A stretch of DNA of 64,000 nt from Diaporthe sp. PMI_573 (Eukaryota; Ascomycota; Sordariomycetes; Diaporthales; Diaporthaceae). The stretch covers positions 1,116,001 to 1,180,000 of the forward strand of contig JAJTUP010000009.1 of NCBI GenBank assembly GCA_021399435.1, written 5' to 3'. How positions within the stretch are numbered: position 1 is the stretch's first letter; each line of letters begins with the position of its first letter. This document shows positions 1 through 13,137 of this stretch, piece after piece. The position numbers were made by a program, and so were the translations under genes. The notes under the pieces are model-generated. The model searched no databases and was not told the origin of the DNA. It was given only the letters and a program-made list of their open reading frames with translations.

Positions 1-836
1 CTCCCCCCAGGAACCCAGGGGGCCCACCCAATCTGGGCCCACCCGCTGGGTACCGTGCGGTAGAGCGCCCTTTTCTTGTCTTTGTTCCTCCAATGTTTGG
101 ATCCGTCCACTGGTCTCCATACCCGATCCCCCATCCCGCTCTACATGTGCTCTTCCCTCGGCCAGGCACGACTAGCGGTACTAGTGAGGTACATCCAAGT
201 TAAACCTTGGCCAACTCCATCCCAACCCCCTCTTCAACTTCTACAACAACCACGCTCTTGGATGTTTTGTGCTGTGTCTCTGGAAATTGGAACACTCTTC
301 CTTCTGCAGTGGACATCCATCTTTCTCCCCTCAACCACGAAGCCCAGGCGTCGTCTCAGCGAGCACCCCCTCGGCCTAGACGAACGGGTACAAGCACGCG
401 TGACAACTACCAGAGTCGCAGATCCCCTTCTCGACTGAATATCTCCAGCCAGGAATCCCTACAACGCTCCATCCTGTCCTGACCGTTCAATCTACTCCTG
501 ACGTCTTGGTCAACCTCCCTGCCCACCTCTTCCTGCCCCTCTACCGACAACGACCTTCTGAACCCCCGCGACTCTGGCCCTGTTTCTCGCTGCCACTGCC
601 CCAGTGATCATCACCTCGAAGCTTGACCGAAACATTACCCCCAAACCTTGCAGGGCCAGTCTGGTTGCTGTCGCTCGGCACAAAACCTTATTGCGACTCT
701 TCGGAAAAGACACGCAGCGACTCTCTTGACTACCTTTCTGGTCAGCGCCACATGTCTGAGCTGCCTTCCCGACCGCGTCTCTCTTGACTTCCCGTCTGCC
801 GCCTCTGGCACGGCTACCAAATTACCTCGATACGTC
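1..836. other. Upstream region of the DUF3405 gene
   Basis: No gene is recognised. The stretch is rich in C and T runs (about 60-130 and 460-640), as in fungal promoters and 5' leaders. The reading frame of the next gene stays open upstream to an ATG at 648. The 63 residues this would add are low in domain character and look like translated leader. Confidence 0.4.
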
Positions 837-3530
837 ATGGGGTACTCTAACCCCCTCCGCTCGCGGCACGGCCATGGGCCCCAACTACCCGTTTACGAGA
901 AGGTCGCCAAAGAGCAATTGTCCTCTCAGGAAGAGTACGATTCCGACATTACAGACGACGAGCGTGAGGACGACTCGTCCGCCGCATCATCACCCAGTCG
1001 AGACTCGAGGAGGACAACGTCCTCCCTGTCCTCCAAAACGAAAATGCTCAAGCGAAAGCTCAGCATCAACTCCACTCTCGCACCTCCCACAGCTGCAGCC
1101 ACCATACTGAGTCCTATAAACTCCAGGCGGACAACATTCACCCTCTCTCGCAGTGGTAATGGCTGGAAATTCTATCGACTCCCCCACAAGATCACGCGCA
1201 TGCTCTGCCTCGGCCTCTTGGTCGGCATGATATTGTTCATCTCCGCCCTATACCATGCCGGCGTATCAGAAAATCGGAGGGTAATGAAGGGCGAATTCCC
1301 GCCGCGGCCACCGGCTCCAAACACATGGGAATCTTTTAGCTTTCTCACACGATATTACGGAGGTATCAGGACCCTGGTGCCCTTCAAGGACAACGTGCCC
1401 CAATACCCACGACTTGTCGACGAGCTCCCCTTCAACGGTACCGAGGACGACGGACCGGCATTCTTCACGGGTGCGCAAGAACCTGTCGATGGCAGCGCCG
1501 TACCTCCGAGCAAGGCATTTGCTTCCGAGTACAAGAAATCAGTCTTCGCCAAGGGCGACACGGTGAACGAGTGCTTCTTAGACAGTGAGCGGAAGATCAA
1601 AGTTCCACATATACGATATTATGATGGGCGCCCCGCTGGATTCCCTCAGAACGTCTTGGGCTCTTATGAGGTTCTTGATCTTCCCGAAGATATCTGTTTC
1701 GAGCGTCATGGCAGGCTGAGCCCATATGGGTTTGGATACTCGGTTCGCGCGGGCGGTCTAGGTATCGGTGAGCACGGAGACAAGGACGGTTCGCAGCTTG
1801 TGTGGAAGGAGGGTCAGAAAATTGACTGGCGCAACACCGACTGGGCTGATGTGCAGCGTCAGTGCTACCAGTCCAACGCAGAGCGCTTCAAGCCACTCAC
1901 CCGCAGGCACCACCCCCCTCGTGGGTTCTACATGAACGAAAATTTCGCCAACGAGACCCTCTTCAGGAGAGATGACGGCGTCTCCAAAATCGCCGAGGCA
2001 CAGGTACCTGGCGCGGTCGCCGACGCCGTCAGCCCCCAACAAGAAGCAAACAAAGGCAAAACTGTCGACGAGACAGTTGACAAGGCGGTGCAGAAGCCAG
2101 AGCATGGTGATTTGCCTCGGACAGCTGTCGTCATTCGCGTCTGGGATGAGTACCCGTGGAGGGAGGAGGACGTCCTCTATCTGAGAACGATCATCACTGA
2201 GCTGTCTCTTGCGTCTGGCGGCCGTTACGACGTCCACCTGCTTGTTCAGGTTAAGAACGATGCAGCATATCCCATTTGGGCCGACGACGAGGTATATGAG
2301 CAGAGGATCAAAGATACCGTTCCGGAAGAGCTGCGGAATATGGTTACCCTCTGGACCGAGACGCAGATGCTTTCTTTGTACCAAGGCATCCACGACCTGT
2401 GGACTCGAGGAAGGGACTTGCCTGTTCATGGAGTGTACCGCGGACTGCAGATGGCCATGCAGTACTTCGCATACAACCACCCAGAGTATGACTACTTCTG
2501 GCAATGGGAGATGGACATCCGGTATACCGGCCACTACCTTGACCTATTCACCAAAATGGAACAATGGGCTGTACAGCAGCCGAGGAAAGGACTCTGGGAG
2601 CGCAACGGTCGCTTTTACCTACCAGCGGAGCATGGCACCTGGGAGGACTTCAAGCAGATGTCGCGTGTGCAGGCCGAGATGGGAACTCCCGGTGCCGACA
2701 ACATGTGGAGCGGCCTGGGCAACAAGCAGCCAAAGCCACTGGAGTATACTCGCACAGAGAAGGTCATCTGGGGCCCAGTCCGCCCTGCCGACGAGAAAGA
2801 CTGGTACGAGCCCGAAAAGGATCCAGTCCCGCCACGGGCGTACGAGCATGACAAGTACCAGTGGGGCGTTGGTGAAGAACCCGACCTGATCACCCTGAAT
2901 CCCATGTTCGACCCGGAGGGTACGACATGGCTGCTGGCTGACGATATCACCGGCTACAACGAGTCCGAGGGTATCGGCAAGCCTCCCCGTCGCGCCCAGA
3001 TAATCACGGCCTCTCGAATGTCCCGCCGGATGCTCATGACCATGCACCGTGAGACGGCATTCAAGAAACACCATGCGTTCCCCGAGATGTGGCCCGCAAC
3101 GATAGCCTTGCAGCATGGTTACAAGGCCGTCTACGTCCCACACCCGCTGTACGTCGATCGCGAGTGGCCCACCCAGTACATGGCCGGAGTCTTCAACGCC
3201 GGTAAGAACGGCGCTACGGGCGGCTCGAGGACATCGGTATTCGGCCAGAGGGAACACAACCTCCAGGGCCTGTCGTGGTTTTACAACTCAGGCTTCGCGC
3301 CGAACCTGTATCGTCGCTGGCTGGGACTGAAAGTCAACAACGACGGCGGCGAGGAGTTCGAGCAAGTGAGAGACATGAGCAAGGACGAGAGCACCGTCGG
3401 CCAGATGCGCGGCGGCGAGGGCCGCATGTGTCTACCGCCGATGTTGCTGCATCCAATCAAAGGGGTTGAGCTGCCAGTCGAACAGGACCCGGTCGAGGAA
3501 GAAGTTGTGGAGTCAGACCCGGCGGCGTGA
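837..3530 (+). CDS. DUF3405 family type II membrane protein
   Basis: Intronless gene of 897 residues from the ATG at 837. Residues 1-110 are polar and Ser/Asp/Glu-rich, as expected of a cytosolic tail. A single hydrophobic segment lies at about 122-142 (starting MLCLGLLVGMILF), which predicts a type II Golgi/ER-lumen topology. The conserved DUF3405 core starts near residue 428 (RTAVVIRVWDEYPWREED) and includes the aromatic, acidic block YDYFWQWEMDIRYTGHY near 553-569. This family is widespread in filamentous ascomycetes. A glycosyltransferase-like role is often suspected because of such acidic motifs, but no activity is known to me, so the function is left open. The in-frame ATG at 648 was not used because the added residues resemble leader sequence. 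No introns are needed. Confidence 0.85.
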   Translation: MGYSNPLRSRHGHGPQLPVYEKVAKEQLSSQEEYDSDITDDEREDDSSAASSPSRDSRRTTSSLSSKTKMLKRKLSINSTLAPPTAAATILSPINSRRTTFTLSRSGNGWKFYRLPHKITRMLCLGLLVGMILFISALYHAGVSENRRVMKGEFPPRPPAPNTWESFSFLTRYYGGIRTLVPFKDNVPQYPRLVDELPFNGTEDDGPAFFTGAQEPVDGSAVPPSKAFASEYKKSVFAKGDTVNECFLDSERKIKVPHIRYYDGRPAGFPQNVLGSYEVLDLPEDICFERHGRLSPYGFGYSVRAGGLGIGEHGDKDGSQLVWKEGQKIDWRNTDWADVQRQCYQSNAERFKPLTRRHHPPRGFYMNENFANETLFRRDDGVSKIAEAQVPGAVADAVSPQQEANKGKTVDETVDKAVQKPEHGDLPRTAVVIRVWDEYPWREEDVLYLRTIITELSLASGGRYDVHLLVQVKNDAAYPIWADDEVYEQRIKDTVPEELRNMVTLWTETQMLSLYQGIHDLWTRGRDLPVHGVYRGLQMAMQYFAYNHPEYDYFWQWEMDIRYTGHYLDLFTKMEQWAVQQPRKGLWERNGRFYLPAEHGTWEDFKQMSRVQAEMGTPGADNMWSGLGNKQPKPLEYTRTEKVIWGPVRPADEKDWYEPEKDPVPPRAYEHDKYQWGVGEEPDLITLNPMFDPEGTTWLLADDITGYNESEGIGKPPRRAQIITASRMSRRMLMTMHRETAFKKHHAFPEMWPATIALQHGYKAVYVPHPLYVDREWPTQYMAGVFNAGKNGATGGSRTSVFGQREHNLQGLSWFYNSGFAPNLYRRWLGLKVNNDGGEEFEQVRDMSKDESTVGQMRGGEGRMCLPPMLLHPIKGVELPVEQDPVEEEVVESDPAA

Positions 3531-5350
3531 GTAGGAGAGATGAAGTCGGGCGCATATGTATAGCGGCGGAAGGATTGCTGCGCTTACACGAGAGGGTTAC
3601 ACTAAACGGCCTCCTCTCTTACAGAGGTCTCACATGGGCGACCGGCCGAGCGAGGCGGGCAGCCGGAAGGCACAACGAGGAGTTCTTGGCGTCAGATTTT
3701 GGGGGACACGGGTCAAATCATAAGAGACCCTTTTGGCTTACGGGCGACGGGCGCAAACACGCTCACGAAAGCATATCATGTCTGGAGCATGGGGAACGTG
3801 TTGTCTGGGCCCCCCTTCGAGGCTGGCTTTGGGGCTTTGGCTGATCCAGCTGCGCTTGGATCTTCGCCGGCCTGTCGAAATTTGGGGGGTTGGCTCTTTT
3901 TTCTTTTTGTTTTGTTGCTCGGGCGCCTCTCCTTTTTCGCCCGATGCGTGTTTGCAGAGAGATGCGATCCACATCATTCATCACGAGTTTCGCGAGGGGG
4001 ACACACATACGGGGAACTGGGTTAGAAAAGCATGTATGTACATACTCTCTATTTTTGATAGAATGCACCACGGTGCTCTAATGATGAGTGATGAATGACC
4101 TGGATACACCGATGCTCGCTTGTCAGACTCGTTGATTTGGTGGTGGCTTTTTGTTGTAGACACGCCTTCGTAGTTGGGGGGCGTATCTCTTGTTCGGGTT
4201 TTCGCGTTGCGGACGCGCACAGGGTTTTGTCTCAATACTCGCTTCTGGCCCGCCATGACCTGCGGGTTGGGTCAAGTCCGTCTGGCTTGCTGGGTGTGTG
4301 GATCTGCCGGCGCGGTCTATGGACTTGCTGCGTCGGAGGACTATTGTCTCACTTGCTCGTCACACGGGGATCCAATGAGGCCGAAGGCTTGCTGGCTCCG
4401 ATCGGCGCCTTCGCTTGTAGGCTCGTATGCATTCTCGTTTAGAAAGCCAGTCATTGAATCCTGAGTTATGAGTTTCGATTAGAGTGGCCCTGTTCTTGTG
4501 CCGAGTTTGCAACCTTCTAGCCTGACTTTGGCCGTTGTGTTGTTGTCATGTGGGAGAGGAGTCGTCTGTTTGTAGCCAGCCGGCTGGTCTGCGTGCACCT
4601 TTTCCTTTGATGTCTCTTCTCTCAGTGATGTGTATATACAACTATATCCTCGCCTGTCTGAGCGGTGGCATACTCCAACGCCTTATATCAAGCCCCACCC
4701 CTACTTTTTCTTTTCTCTATTCTGCTTTTTATTCTCGATCCCCTCTTATTCCATATAGAGCCTATCACGGCTTCGTGAGTAAGACTCCCGCACCTGGCAT
4801 TCTATTCTGCTTCGCCTGCATATCTCGTGTTGCAGATTGATGCTCCATAGCCACATAATTTAGCTGTGATGTCACTCGTGTAGACATGCCACCGTGGCCG
4901 TCATGCTTTGGGTGTTGGACGTGATCTCTCTCGTTTGATTTCCATGGATCGTCGAGACCTTATTTGCGGTGCCCCACAGTAATAATTCACAAACGATAAA
5001 GTATCTGATATAAGCTTCTCGACTGAGCCTCCGGAAATGTCGTAATCGCGTAGATATCCAGAGTAGATAATGCCCGGAGATGTTGGGTAGTACTGTAGAT
5101 GGGACATCATAGAAAGTCGTTCAAGCCGATTGGTCACGAAGTCACTTCGTGGGAGTTTGTCATAGATTTTGCATTCATACAATGGCATACATAACAAACC
5201 GTCCGTCATGGCCACTTTCTTTGCCTGTAATGTTCATTTTCCCGATACGCCTAAAATTGCACAACGCGCTGGCTTGCATGCTCCTCGTCTTGGGTATTGA
5301 GAACAGAGCCCGCTCGTATTAATCAAGTATCCGTTGTGTTGGTGCAACAT
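3531..5350. other. Intergenic region, convergent 3' flanks
   Basis: Lies between the stop of the DUF3405 gene and the stop of EMP24 on the opposite strand. T-rich tracts at 3895-3935 and 4700-4735 fit 3' untranslated and polyadenylation signals. Short ORFs here show no recognisable domain. A dyad-like ATGATGAGTGATGA run at 4081-4094 has no partner D box. Confidence 0.4.
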
Positions 5351-6120
5351 CTACACGACCCGCTTGACTTCGAAGAACCTCCTCAGCCACCAGACCTGGA
5401 AGACAGATTCGCCGATGACGACGCCAATGATGAAGACGTTCCACCACTTGACCCGGCTGTTTGTGCTCTCGGCAGTGTTCCGGTGGGTGCGCTCGCGGAC
5501 AACAATGTACGACTGCTCGTCCTTGACCTGGGCGAGGATCTCCGAGAGTTTGCGAACTGGTAGACCATGTCAGTATATATGGTGAACAAGGGACAAACGG
5601 GATCAGAAGAAGTTATGCGCCTCTCTATTTGCGTACCTTCAGCCTCGAGGGGGTCCTGTGGCGAGTCGGATTCGGAGACGTAAACAACGCCGTGAACGTT
5701 GAATGAGACCTCCTTGCTGGAAGAGCCCCAGTGCTCGTTTCCAAAACAGTAGAGATATTTGCCGTCGTGCTTGGCCTCGAAGGAGTGGTCGCCGTTGGAG
5801 GTGGCCTTCTCAAAGACCTCGTACTGTCCGACTGGGCTTGTGATCTAACCGGAGGCGCCTGGCGTCAGCAATTGAAATAATGCACCACTCGCATCAGGCA
5901 GCAAGGCATGGGAGGCTCATACCCAGAAATCAATCTCCAGATTTCCTGCGCCGCCGAATTCCCTGTCTCCCACCTGGAAGGACACGGTCATCTTGTCATC
6001 CTTGTGGAGGGTCTCGTGGAAGCACTCCCGGCCGTGGGCTGGCAGCTGGATGTTGTGTGCTACTGCCGAAGTGAAGAGCCCAGCTGCCAGCAGCAGCGAC
6101 GAGGCTGAGAGGAATTGCAT
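5351..6120 (-). CDS. EMP24: p24 family cargo receptor, Emp24 (p24 beta)
   Basis: Three exons (6120-5923, 5844-5637, 5556-5351) join in frame to give 203 residues, the usual p24 length. Residues 1-21 are a signal peptide. The lumenal GOLD domain (about 22-105) has the expected disulfide pair C33 and C99. A coiled-coil stretch (about 130-168) is followed by a transmembrane helix at 173-193 and the short cytosolic tail RRFFEVKRVV. The FF pair and terminal VV are typical Emp24 COPII/COPI sorting signals, and there is no KKXX. Known role of the family: p24 hetero-oligomers load GPI-anchored and other cargo into COPII vesicles and recycle through COPI. Introns use GTATG/TTAG and GTACG/CCAG ends. 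The gene is divergent from ARF1. Confidence 0.93.
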
Positions 6121-8336
<2,216 letters not shown>

Positions 8337-9688
8337 GGTGTCAGGTTCGACGGGTATTCCTCGGCAGTCCCCACTCGGTTGTGCCTCGCAAGTTACCTCA
8401 ACGCAATCGATTTTTTATTTTAAGGACATTGAACCAGGACATAATGCATCGCAAGGTGGTCACGAATGAATCAGTAGAGCCGCTAATTGGGGCAATCGAG
8501 GTCATTTCGCACGCTTGGTCTTTCGCGGAAAGAAAGGCGGGGAACGGGGCGCAACGGGGCAAGGAATCTTTGTACGATTTGAGGATATGATTCCGACTTT
8601 TTCAAGACACGTCACGTCCCTCTTTCATCAACAGCATTGATACGAGGGAGGGAATGGGTTACGAATCAAAACGAAAGGCATTATATTGGTCTGGTCTTTC
8701 TATCCTCGCCGCCTCATCGAGCTTTAGATACGCGAGTGGGAGAGAAGGAGGAATCAGTGGTCCACCCTTGCATCAGCTCGCTCCCCCCGCCTCTCGGGGC
8801 TCCTTCTTGATACGCAAAGCAGGAGTCTTTTTGTTATCGTCGTTTTACATAGACTGGTTTATTTCTTGCTCTTCCACTGCGCCTCGGTCTTTCTCTCGCA
8901 CGCGCCATTGGGGGGGGAAAAAAGAAAGAAAAACCTCTCGTCTTTCCGTCAAGCAACCACTCACTGTCTTATGCCAAAGGCGTGGTCGGGGTCGGCATTT
9001 GTGTAGTCACGTAAGAAGAAAAGTTCGCAATACATTCATAGTCTTTTCGAACATCCAACCGATCCCGATCCCCGAGATGTGTTGTTCGTATTAGACATAT
9101 GCAGCCGGACACTTGGTTAAGTCTGCAAAAGTTTGGCCATGTCCCGGAAAACACGGCCGGGCCCACCGTCGAGGAAACATTCTAGAAGCGAGAGCGAGCC
9201 TCTGGTCCCTTGGTGCATGCGCAACGTCAGCACATCTGTCCGGCTCGGATGACCGCACTAGTAAGTCGCTGTGTTTCAACCCTCTCACAGCTTGTTCCCC
9301 TTGAACCCCTCCTCGGTAGTCGAGATTGGATGAATCTGAGTTATTTTGTGATGGCAACAAAACTGCCACATTTACCAATACTGGTTCTGCTGTTGCCTAC
9401 AACTAAGGGAGAACAGATGGGACTCAATTGCGAAGCCTAAAATTGATCATCCATCCCACATCCCAAGCCAAGCCATGCTGCCGTCAGGCTCTCGAACTGA
9501 GAGGTGAGCAGGTAGGTAGCTGGCCTCTGCCGCCGCGAAACCAAACAGACGCGGACAGGTGGCCTCTACCGTCGAACTCGACTGCCTGTCGGTTTTATCT
9601 CTTTGTCTCGCCCATCCCGCCCCGGCAAGAGTTGACACGCCCCGGCCTGGGCTGCGGGTCCAAGGGTCGGTCCCCTTCCCCTTCTCTT

Positions 9689-9701
9689 GGGGGGGGGGGG
9701 G
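9689..9701 (+). repeat. Homopolymeric G tract (13 G)
   Basis: Uninterrupted run of 13 G residues directly after a C/T-rich segment. It is likely length-variable and prone to sequencing error. Confidence 0.8.
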
Positions 9702-9887
9702 AGTGTCAGGAATCGGATCGGTGCGCACAGCCCGTGTGAAAGGATGGGGTATCCCAGAGTCCCTTTTCTTGCTTGTGCTCGATATACATGCTGGCTGATT
9801 TGACATCCTTTACTCTGGCCGTTGTCAATTGGAATATCTTCGCGTAGACAAACAATGGTTATTGGACTTTGCACGCAAGATGCGGTA

Positions 9888-9914
9888 GGTGTTGGTGTTG
9901 GTGTTGGTGTTGGG
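9888..9914 (+). repeat. GGTGTT tandem repeat
   Basis: Four and a half perfect copies of the hexamer GGTGTT in the HSP78 3' flank. Confidence 0.85.
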
Positions 9915-10149
9915 ACTTGTACGCGGATGATTTCACTATAGCACATAATAGGGTCATTACGTGAACAGTTTCTGTCTGAACGATCTGGTTCTACTGGTCT
10001 TCTTGAAAGTTGAATTTTTGGTATCATGAGAAGAGATGTAAATACATATACAGTAAAACGCCGGTACATGCCACCCTCACAGCTTTTCCTTATGAAACAC
10101 ATTTCTCTATTCGCCAAACGCCATCATGAAATTGTCACCCCGGAGGACC

Positions 10150-12537
10150 CTACGACCTACCCTCAGTCTTCACCTCGAGGGCAGACCCGTCCTCATTGAC
10201 AGACACCACAGCTGTCTCGCCCATCTTGATCTCGCCCCTGATGATCTTGTCCGCCAGGTTGTTGCTGATCTGGTGCGTGATGAGCCTGTTCAGCGGCCTC
10301 GCGCCGTACTTGGGCTCGTACCCCTTGACCGCGAGCCACGTCCGCACCGCGTCGGGGACGCTGAGCGTGATCCTCCTGTCGTTGAGGCGCTCCTGCAGCT
10401 CCCTCAGGCGGATGTCGACGATGTCGCGCAGGGCGTCGCGCGACAGCCTCCTGAAGAAGATGAACTCGTCGAGCCTGTTGATGAACTCTGGCGGGTAGTT
10501 TGCGCCGACGACGTCCATGACGGCCTTCTTGACATCCGGGGAGATGGAGCCGTCCTCGCTGTCCGCGGCGTGGTCGTCGCCCACGATGATGTCCGCGCCC
10601 AGGTTCGAGGTCAGCACGATGATGGTGTTCCTAAAGTCCACCTTGTGGCCTTGGGCGTCGGTGAGGTAGCCCTCGTCGAGGACCTGCAGCAGCAGGGCCG
10701 AGATGTCGCGGTGGGCCTTCTCGAACTCGTCAAACAGCAGCACCGCGTACGGCTTCCTCCGCACCGCCTCGGTCAGCTGGCCCGCGTCCTCGTAGCCGAC
10801 GTAGCCGGACGGCGCGCCGATGAGCCGCGAGATGGTGTGCTTCTCCTGGAACTCGCTCATGTCGAAGCGCACGACCGCCGACTCGGTGGAAAAGAGGAAG
10901 CTCGCGAGCTTCTTGCACAGCTCCGTCTTGCCCACGCCCGTCGGGCCCAGGAAGAAGAAGCTGGCGAGCGGTCTGTTCTCGCCTGACAGCCCGGCGCGCT
11001 GCATGCGCACGGCGTTGGCAACGGCCTTCAGGGCTTCGTCCTGGCCCTTGACGGACTGTCGCAGGGTGTCCTCCATGTTTATCAGCTTCTCGATGTGCCC
11101 TGATGTAAGCTTGGACACAGGTATGCCCGTGATGCGGGCGACCACTTGAGCGATGTCATCCGCAGTCACACTGTCGTGGATGAGGGTGCCATCCGTCTTC
11201 GGCTGTTCTCCCTCCTTGGGCAGCTTCTGCTCCAGAGACGGGATGACGCTGTACCTGAGCTCGGAGGCACGCCCGAAGTTGCCCTCTCTCTGGGCCATGT
11301 CGAGCTCGACCTTTGCCTTATCAAGATCTGCTTGTGTCTTCTTGATAGTGTCGATCTCACCACGCTCTTTATCCCATCGCTCGTTGAGTCTCTTGGCCTC
11401 GTCTTGCAGGGCCTGCAAGTCGGCCTCAAGCTTTTCTCGACGCTCCCGACTCGCAACATCTTTCTCCTTCCGCAAGCTTTCCAGCTCGATCTGGATAGTC
11501 ATGATCCTCTGGTCAAGCCGCATGATGTCTTCCGGCTTGCTCTCCTGCTGCAGTCGCAATGAACTTGCAGCCTCATCCATCAGGTCAATCGCCTTGTCGG
11601 GGAGAAATCTGTCTGTGATGTACCGATTCGAGTACGTGGCCGCAGCAACCAAAGCCCCGTCCGTGATGCGAACACCATGATGGACCTCATACTTGTCCTT
11701 GATGCCACGCAGAATACTGATGGTATCCTCCACGGTGGGTTCATTGACCAAGATGGGCTGGAACCGCCGCGCCAACGCGACATCCTTCTCAATAAGCCGG
11801 TACTCGTTCAGCGTGGTCGCACCGCAGCACTGGAGCTCACCGCGTGAAAGGGCTGGCTTCAGCAGGTTCGAAGCGTCGATCGAGCCCTCGGCCTTGCCAA
11901 GACCAAGCAGCGTGTGCAGCTCGTCAATGAACAGGATGACCTGGCCCTCGGCCTGCTCCACCTCGCTAAGCACCTTCTTCAGCCGCTCCTCGAAGTCGCC
12001 GCGGAACTTGGCACCCGCGATCAGGCTGCCCAGGTCCAGCGTGATGACGCGCTTGTTCTTTATCGACTCGGGGACGTCGCCCCTGACTATCCGCAGGGCC
12101 AGGCCCTCCAGGATCGCCGTCTTGCCCGTGCCCGCCTGGCCGATCAGGACGGGGTTGTTCTTGGTCCTCCGCGACAGGACCTGGATCGTCCGCTGGATCT
12201 CCGCGTCCCGCCCGATGACGGGGTCCAGCTTGCCTTCTTTTGCCCTGGCTGTGAGGTCGATTCCGAACTGTTCGAGCGCGGGCTTCTCCTCCCCGCCACC
12301 GCCCATGTCCATGCGGTGGGTGCCTCCTGGTGGGTGCGGTCGGCCGTTCGCATAGTGTCGCACTGTTGAGATGGAGGGAAGAAGCCGTGGAGAGTTACAT
12401 CTTAGCGTTGCCGTGGTGGCTGTTAGAGCTGAGTCGGCGATGTGTGGCCGGAGAGCTAATACCCTCGCGGTCGATCGACTGGTTTGCGCATTTGCGATGC
12501 GCCGAGTGGACGAAAGTAGGTTTCTTCTCGTTAACAT
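10150..12537 (-). CDS. HSP78: Mitochondrial Hsp100/ClpB disaggregase Hsp78
   Basis: Intronless gene of 795 residues starting at [10 protein letters not shown]. An upstream in-frame ATG at 12645 would add 36 residues and destroy the targeting signal, so it was not used. Residues 1-62 are Arg/Ser/Thr-rich with no acidic run, a mitochondrial presequence. The bacterial ClpB N-domain is absent, as in Hsp78. NBD1 has Walker A GQAGTGKT at 133-140 and Walker B ILFIDE at 201-206. The ClpB-type middle coiled coil spans about 330-430. NBD2 has Walker A GPTGVGKT at 531-538 and Walker B VLLFDE at 599-604. The protein resolubilises aggregated matrix proteins with mitochondrial Hsp70. A heat-shock-element-like site lies about 165-185 bp upstream of the start. 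The length matches yeast Hsp78 (about 800 residues). Confidence 0.95.
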   Translation of the reverse strand: MLTRRNLLSSTRRIANAQTSRSTARVLALRPHIADSALTATTATLRCNSPRLLPSISTVRHYANGRPHPPGGTHRMDMGGGGEEKPALEQFGIDLTARAKEGKLDPVIGRDAEIQRTIQVLSRRTKNNPVLIGQAGTGKTAILEGLALRIVRGDVPESIKNKRVITLDLGSLIAGAKFRGDFEERLKKVLSEVEQAEGQVILFIDELHTLLGLGKAEGSIDASNLLKPALSRGELQCCGATTLNEYRLIEKDVALARRFQPILVNEPTVEDTISILRGIKDKYEVHHGVRITDGALVAAATYSNRYITDRFLPDKAIDLMDEAASSLRLQQESKPEDIMRLDQRIMTIQIELESLRKEKDVASRERREKLEADLQALQDEAKRLNERWDKERGEIDTIKKTQADLDKAKVELDMAQREGNFGRASELRYSVIPSLEQKLPKEGEQPKTDGTLIHDSVTADDIAQVVARITGIPVSKLTSGHIEKLINMEDTLRQSVKGQDEALKAVANAVRMQRAGLSGENRPLASFFFLGPTGVGKTELCKKLASFLFSTESAVVRFDMSEFQEKHTISRLIGAPSGYVGYEDAGQLTEAVRRKPYAVLLFDEFEKAHRDISALLLQVLDEGYLTDAQGHKVDFRNTIIVLTSNLGADIIVGDDHAADSEDGSISPDVKKAVMDVVGANYPPEFINRLDEFIFFRRLSRDALRDIVDIRLRELQERLNDRRITLSVPDAVRTWLAVKGYEPKYGARPLNRLITHQISNNLADKIIRGEIKMGETAVVSVNEDGSALEVKTEGRS

Positions 12538-12702
12538 CGTGAAGCAATGGTGACAATGTGATTCTCTACGCTGCAAAAGGAAAATCGAGAAAGGAAACAA
12601 ACCCTCGTCCTCCCCATGAAATAGATCTTGAATTGGGGGCCCCACCGAATCAACATCGAGATTCCGAGTCTAACCACACTATGACGCCGACGAGACTGGA
12701 TA

Positions 12703-12722
12703 TCTCGAGAAGCTTCGAGCTC
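12703..12722. promoter_or_regulatory. Heat-shock-element-like site upstream of HSP78
   Basis: The core is two inverted pentamers, aGAAg (12708-12712) and cTTCg (12713-12717). They are flanked in register by tCTCg (12703-12707) and the poorer match agctc (12718-12722). Heat shock elements are arrays of alternating nGAAn and nTTCn. Position, about 165-185 bp before the HSP78 ATG, fits Hsf1 control. Two perfect and one near-perfect unit make it a moderate match. Confidence 0.45.
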
Positions 12723-12810
12723 CGGCCTGCGGCTTGCAGCTTGCAGCTGTTGACACCCTTGTCAAGGGCCTTATCGATAACAGATTTGTGACCCGCATCC
12801 TTGCGCTCCA

Positions 12811-12818
12811 TAAATAAG
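12811..12818 (+). promoter_or_regulatory. TATA-like element of a divergent non-coding transcript
   Basis: TAAATAAG preceded by CCA, followed about 20-60 bp later by a pyrimidine-rich stretch (12820-12865) typical of fungal start sites. It would drive rightward transcription into the snoRNA host leader, opposite to HSP78. Confidence 0.4.
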
Positions 12819-12945
12819 TTTTCGACCTCAACTTTTCCAAGCGCGTCTTTTCACATCCTCACCACAAACGAGGGAACAGGCAAGCGTCTCGAGCGAGCGC
12901 CTCGAGGTCGCAATGCGCGACACCTCTTCCCATAATTCGTAATAG

Positions 12946-13137
12946 GTAAGCGACTGATCATATTTCCTACCAACCAACCTCTACGTGATGAATAAATTGG
13001 TCCGTGTTTCTGAGCAGCTTAAGACCCTGTTCATATGAGGAAACCAACAAGCACTTTGTGCATTTCTGATCTCGTCTCTCACTTCACACTTCTGCCTCTC
13101 GTCCCATAGCTCATCAGCGTGCTGACAAGTCTATCAG
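12946..13137 (+). other. Predicted intron of a snoRNA host transcript
   Basis: Begins GTAAGC at 12946 and ends CTATCAG at 13137, with a GCTGAC branch-site match at 13121-13126. It encloses the box C/D snoRNA at 12985-13069. The flanking exon sequence has no conserved coding potential; the short ORF at 12913-12942 ends just before the donor. This fits the known fungal pattern of non-coding genes whose introns release snoRNAs. Where the transcript ends (perhaps 13.5 kb) cannot be told. Confidence 0.55.
12985..13069 (+). ncRNA. Box C/D snoRNA, predicted 25S rRNA methylation guide
   Basis: Box C GTGATGA is at 12985-12991, box D' CTGA at 13010-13013, a degenerate C' (ATGAG) at 13034-13038 and box D CTGA at 13066-13069. 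The 13 bases directly upstream of D' (12997-13009) are perfectly complementary to AAACACGGACCAA. That is part of the universally conserved 25S/28S segment GAAACACGGACCAAGGAGU. By the D-box-plus-five rule the target would be the A following AAAC. Several known guides (yeast snR39, snR59 and snR60, as I recall) act on this same rRNA segment, but the base predicted here may differ from theirs. The guide before box D has no target I recognise. No strong terminal stem is visible, which is common for intronic snoRNAs. It lies inside a predicted intron. Confidence 0.78.

Larger units (their letters stand above)
8337..10149. other. Intergenic region, ARF1 and HSP78 3' flanks
   Basis: Convergent 3' flanks with no recognisable protein gene. 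It contains a GTGTTG hexamer array (9888-9914) and a 13-base G run (9689-9701). ORFs of up to 183 residues in this stretch are low-complexity and overlap one another on both strands, with no domain evidence. Confidence 0.4.

Noticed and set aside
648..836. N-terminal extension of the DUF3405 protein from the ATG at 648
   Set aside because: The 63 added residues look like translated leader, and the second ATG at 837 gives a standard type II membrane protein start.
12538..12645. Longer Hsp78 start at 12645
   Set aside because: It would place an acidic segment before the mitochondrial presequence and block targeting.
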